A stretch of DNA of 64,000 bases from JAHIEZ01 sp964598275. Its GTDB lineage: Bacteria > Patescibacteriota > Microgenomatia > UBA12405. How positions within the stretch are numbered: the stretch's first letter is position 1; each line of letters starts with the position of its first letter. The stretch spans positions 6,619 to 70,618 of the forward strand of contig CAZRAZ010000001.1 of the NCBI GenBank assembly GCA_964598275.1. The letters are read 5' to 3'. Position numbers and translations under genes: made by a program. The notes beneath the pieces are model-generated. The model saw nothing but the letters and a program-made list of their open reading frames with translations, was not told where the DNA came from and did not search any database. Shown piece by piece: positions 63,894-64,000 of this stretch.

Positions 63894-63950
63894 AGCACTC
63901 CGATAGAATCGGAGGGGTCGATCCGATGAAGATCGGACCATTGCCCACCA
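63888..63950 (+). repeat. tRNA-Ile-like 3' half rebuilt with hairpins
   Basis: GGTTAGAGCAC (63888-63898) matches the tRNA D-arm 3' side. Then come a CTCCGATAGAATCGGAG hairpin with a 7-base loop, GGGGTCG, an ATCCGAT/ATCGGAC hairpin and CATTGCCCACCA, which equals the tRNA-Ile acceptor 3' strand plus CCA. It is collinear with the element at 63460-63510. Confidence 0.72.
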
Positions 63951-64000
63951 AGTTTGGCTTAACCCAAGATGATTTGGCCAAGAAAGCGAACATAAAATAT
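63926..64000 (+). CDS. Xre-type helix-turn-helix protein (partial, runs off the window)
   Basis: ATG 63926 opens a frame to the window end: MKIGPLPTKFGLTQDDLAKKANIKY. FGLTQDDLAKKANIKY is the first helix and turn of an Xre/Cro-type DNA-binding domain. The residues before it come from the tRNA-like repeat (the CATTGCCCACCA region), so the normal N-terminal helix of such proteins is shortened; the repeat probably inserted into or next to the gene start. Confidence 0.6.
   Translation, partial: MKIGPLPTKFGLTQDDLAKKANIKY

Noticed and set aside
63405..63950. CRISPR-like array (repeated CTCCGAT hairpins)
   Set aside because: The hairpins vary in sequence and spacing, are embedded in tRNA-like DNA, and there are no regular spacers or cas genes in the window.
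1..64000. TGA recoded as glycine or tryptophan, as in some CPR lineages
   Set aside because: TGA is used as stop in many tight ATGA overlaps (csoR, copA, helicase, rnpA, virB4 regions), and no conserved motif requires reading through TGA.

Overview
The window looks like a chromosomal fragment of a Candidate Phyla Radiation (Patescibacteria) bacterium, most plausibly of the Microgenomates type. This is inferred from gene content, since no rRNA gene is present. The support is: AT-rich DNA with the classical dnaN-dnaA / rpmH-rnpA-yidD-yidC-jag origin neighbourhood; two separate type IV secretion (T4SS)-like loci; DUF4012, DUF2207-like and RNHCP-domain proteins; an intein-split FtsH; many small toxin-antitoxin pairs; and short GC-rich palindromes scattered between and inside genes. 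TGA works as a stop throughout (many ATGA stop/start overlaps), so this is not one of the TGA-recoding CPR lineages. Two 100-N assembly gaps (9610-9709 and 39286-39385) interrupt genes.

Layout. 1-6.6 kb: nitroreductase, a CarD-like protein, a lipoprotein, then a copper operon (csoR, an HMA/UreH/cupredoxin membrane protein, copA) with a visible CsoR-type operator, and a DUF2207-like gene. 6.6-11.5 kb: an 884-codon membrane/propeller protein of foreign-looking composition between an alkD fragment and a full alkD, then RelE- and BrnT-type toxin-antitoxin pairs. 11.5-16.1 kb: PepF-like M3 peptidase, RecD-like helicase, Crp/Fnr regulator, Fpg glycosylase. 16.1-18 kb: a patch of orphan or decayed genes with atypical composition. 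18-22.7 kb: ABC-type membrane protein without ATPase, thioredoxin reductase, glycosyltransferase, VapBC-like pair, 5'-3' exonuclease. 22.8-30.3 kb: T4SS operon 1 (PrgI-like, VirB4 N-domain protein, VirB4 ATPase, a large membrane protein ending in a C39-like cysteine peptidase domain). 30.3-35.5 kb: probable origin region with DnaA boxes, dnaN, dnaA, rpmH, rnpA, yidD, yidC, jag. 35.5-41.3 kb: surface polysaccharide genes (O-antigen ligase-like, flippase, SDR-like, DUF4012). 41.3-49.3 kb: RNHCP protein, a second VapBC-like pair, ftsH with two inteins, a large uncharacterised protein, an RRM protein. 49.3-57.7 kb: an orphan 771-aa protein, then T4SS locus 2 on the minus strand (five tandem VirB2-like pilins, a GH5-like secreted glycosidase, a VirB6-like protein). 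57.8-63.4 kb: a 7TM / ATP-grasp / retropepsin-like 'zinc protease' operon ending in a cohesin-dockerin-like surface protein. 63.4-64 kb: tRNA-Ile with a GIY-YIG gene, bracketed by tRNA-like sequences rebuilt from hairpins, and the start of an Xre-type gene.

Cross-cutting observations. First genes of transcription units very often have a TATAAT-like box ending 5-9 nt before the start codon, so their mRNAs are probably leaderless, whereas some internal genes have Shine-Dalgarno sequences or overlap the upstream stop. Several genes carry in-frame insertions of palindromic repeats; one element is recognisable in two unrelated genes in opposite orientations.
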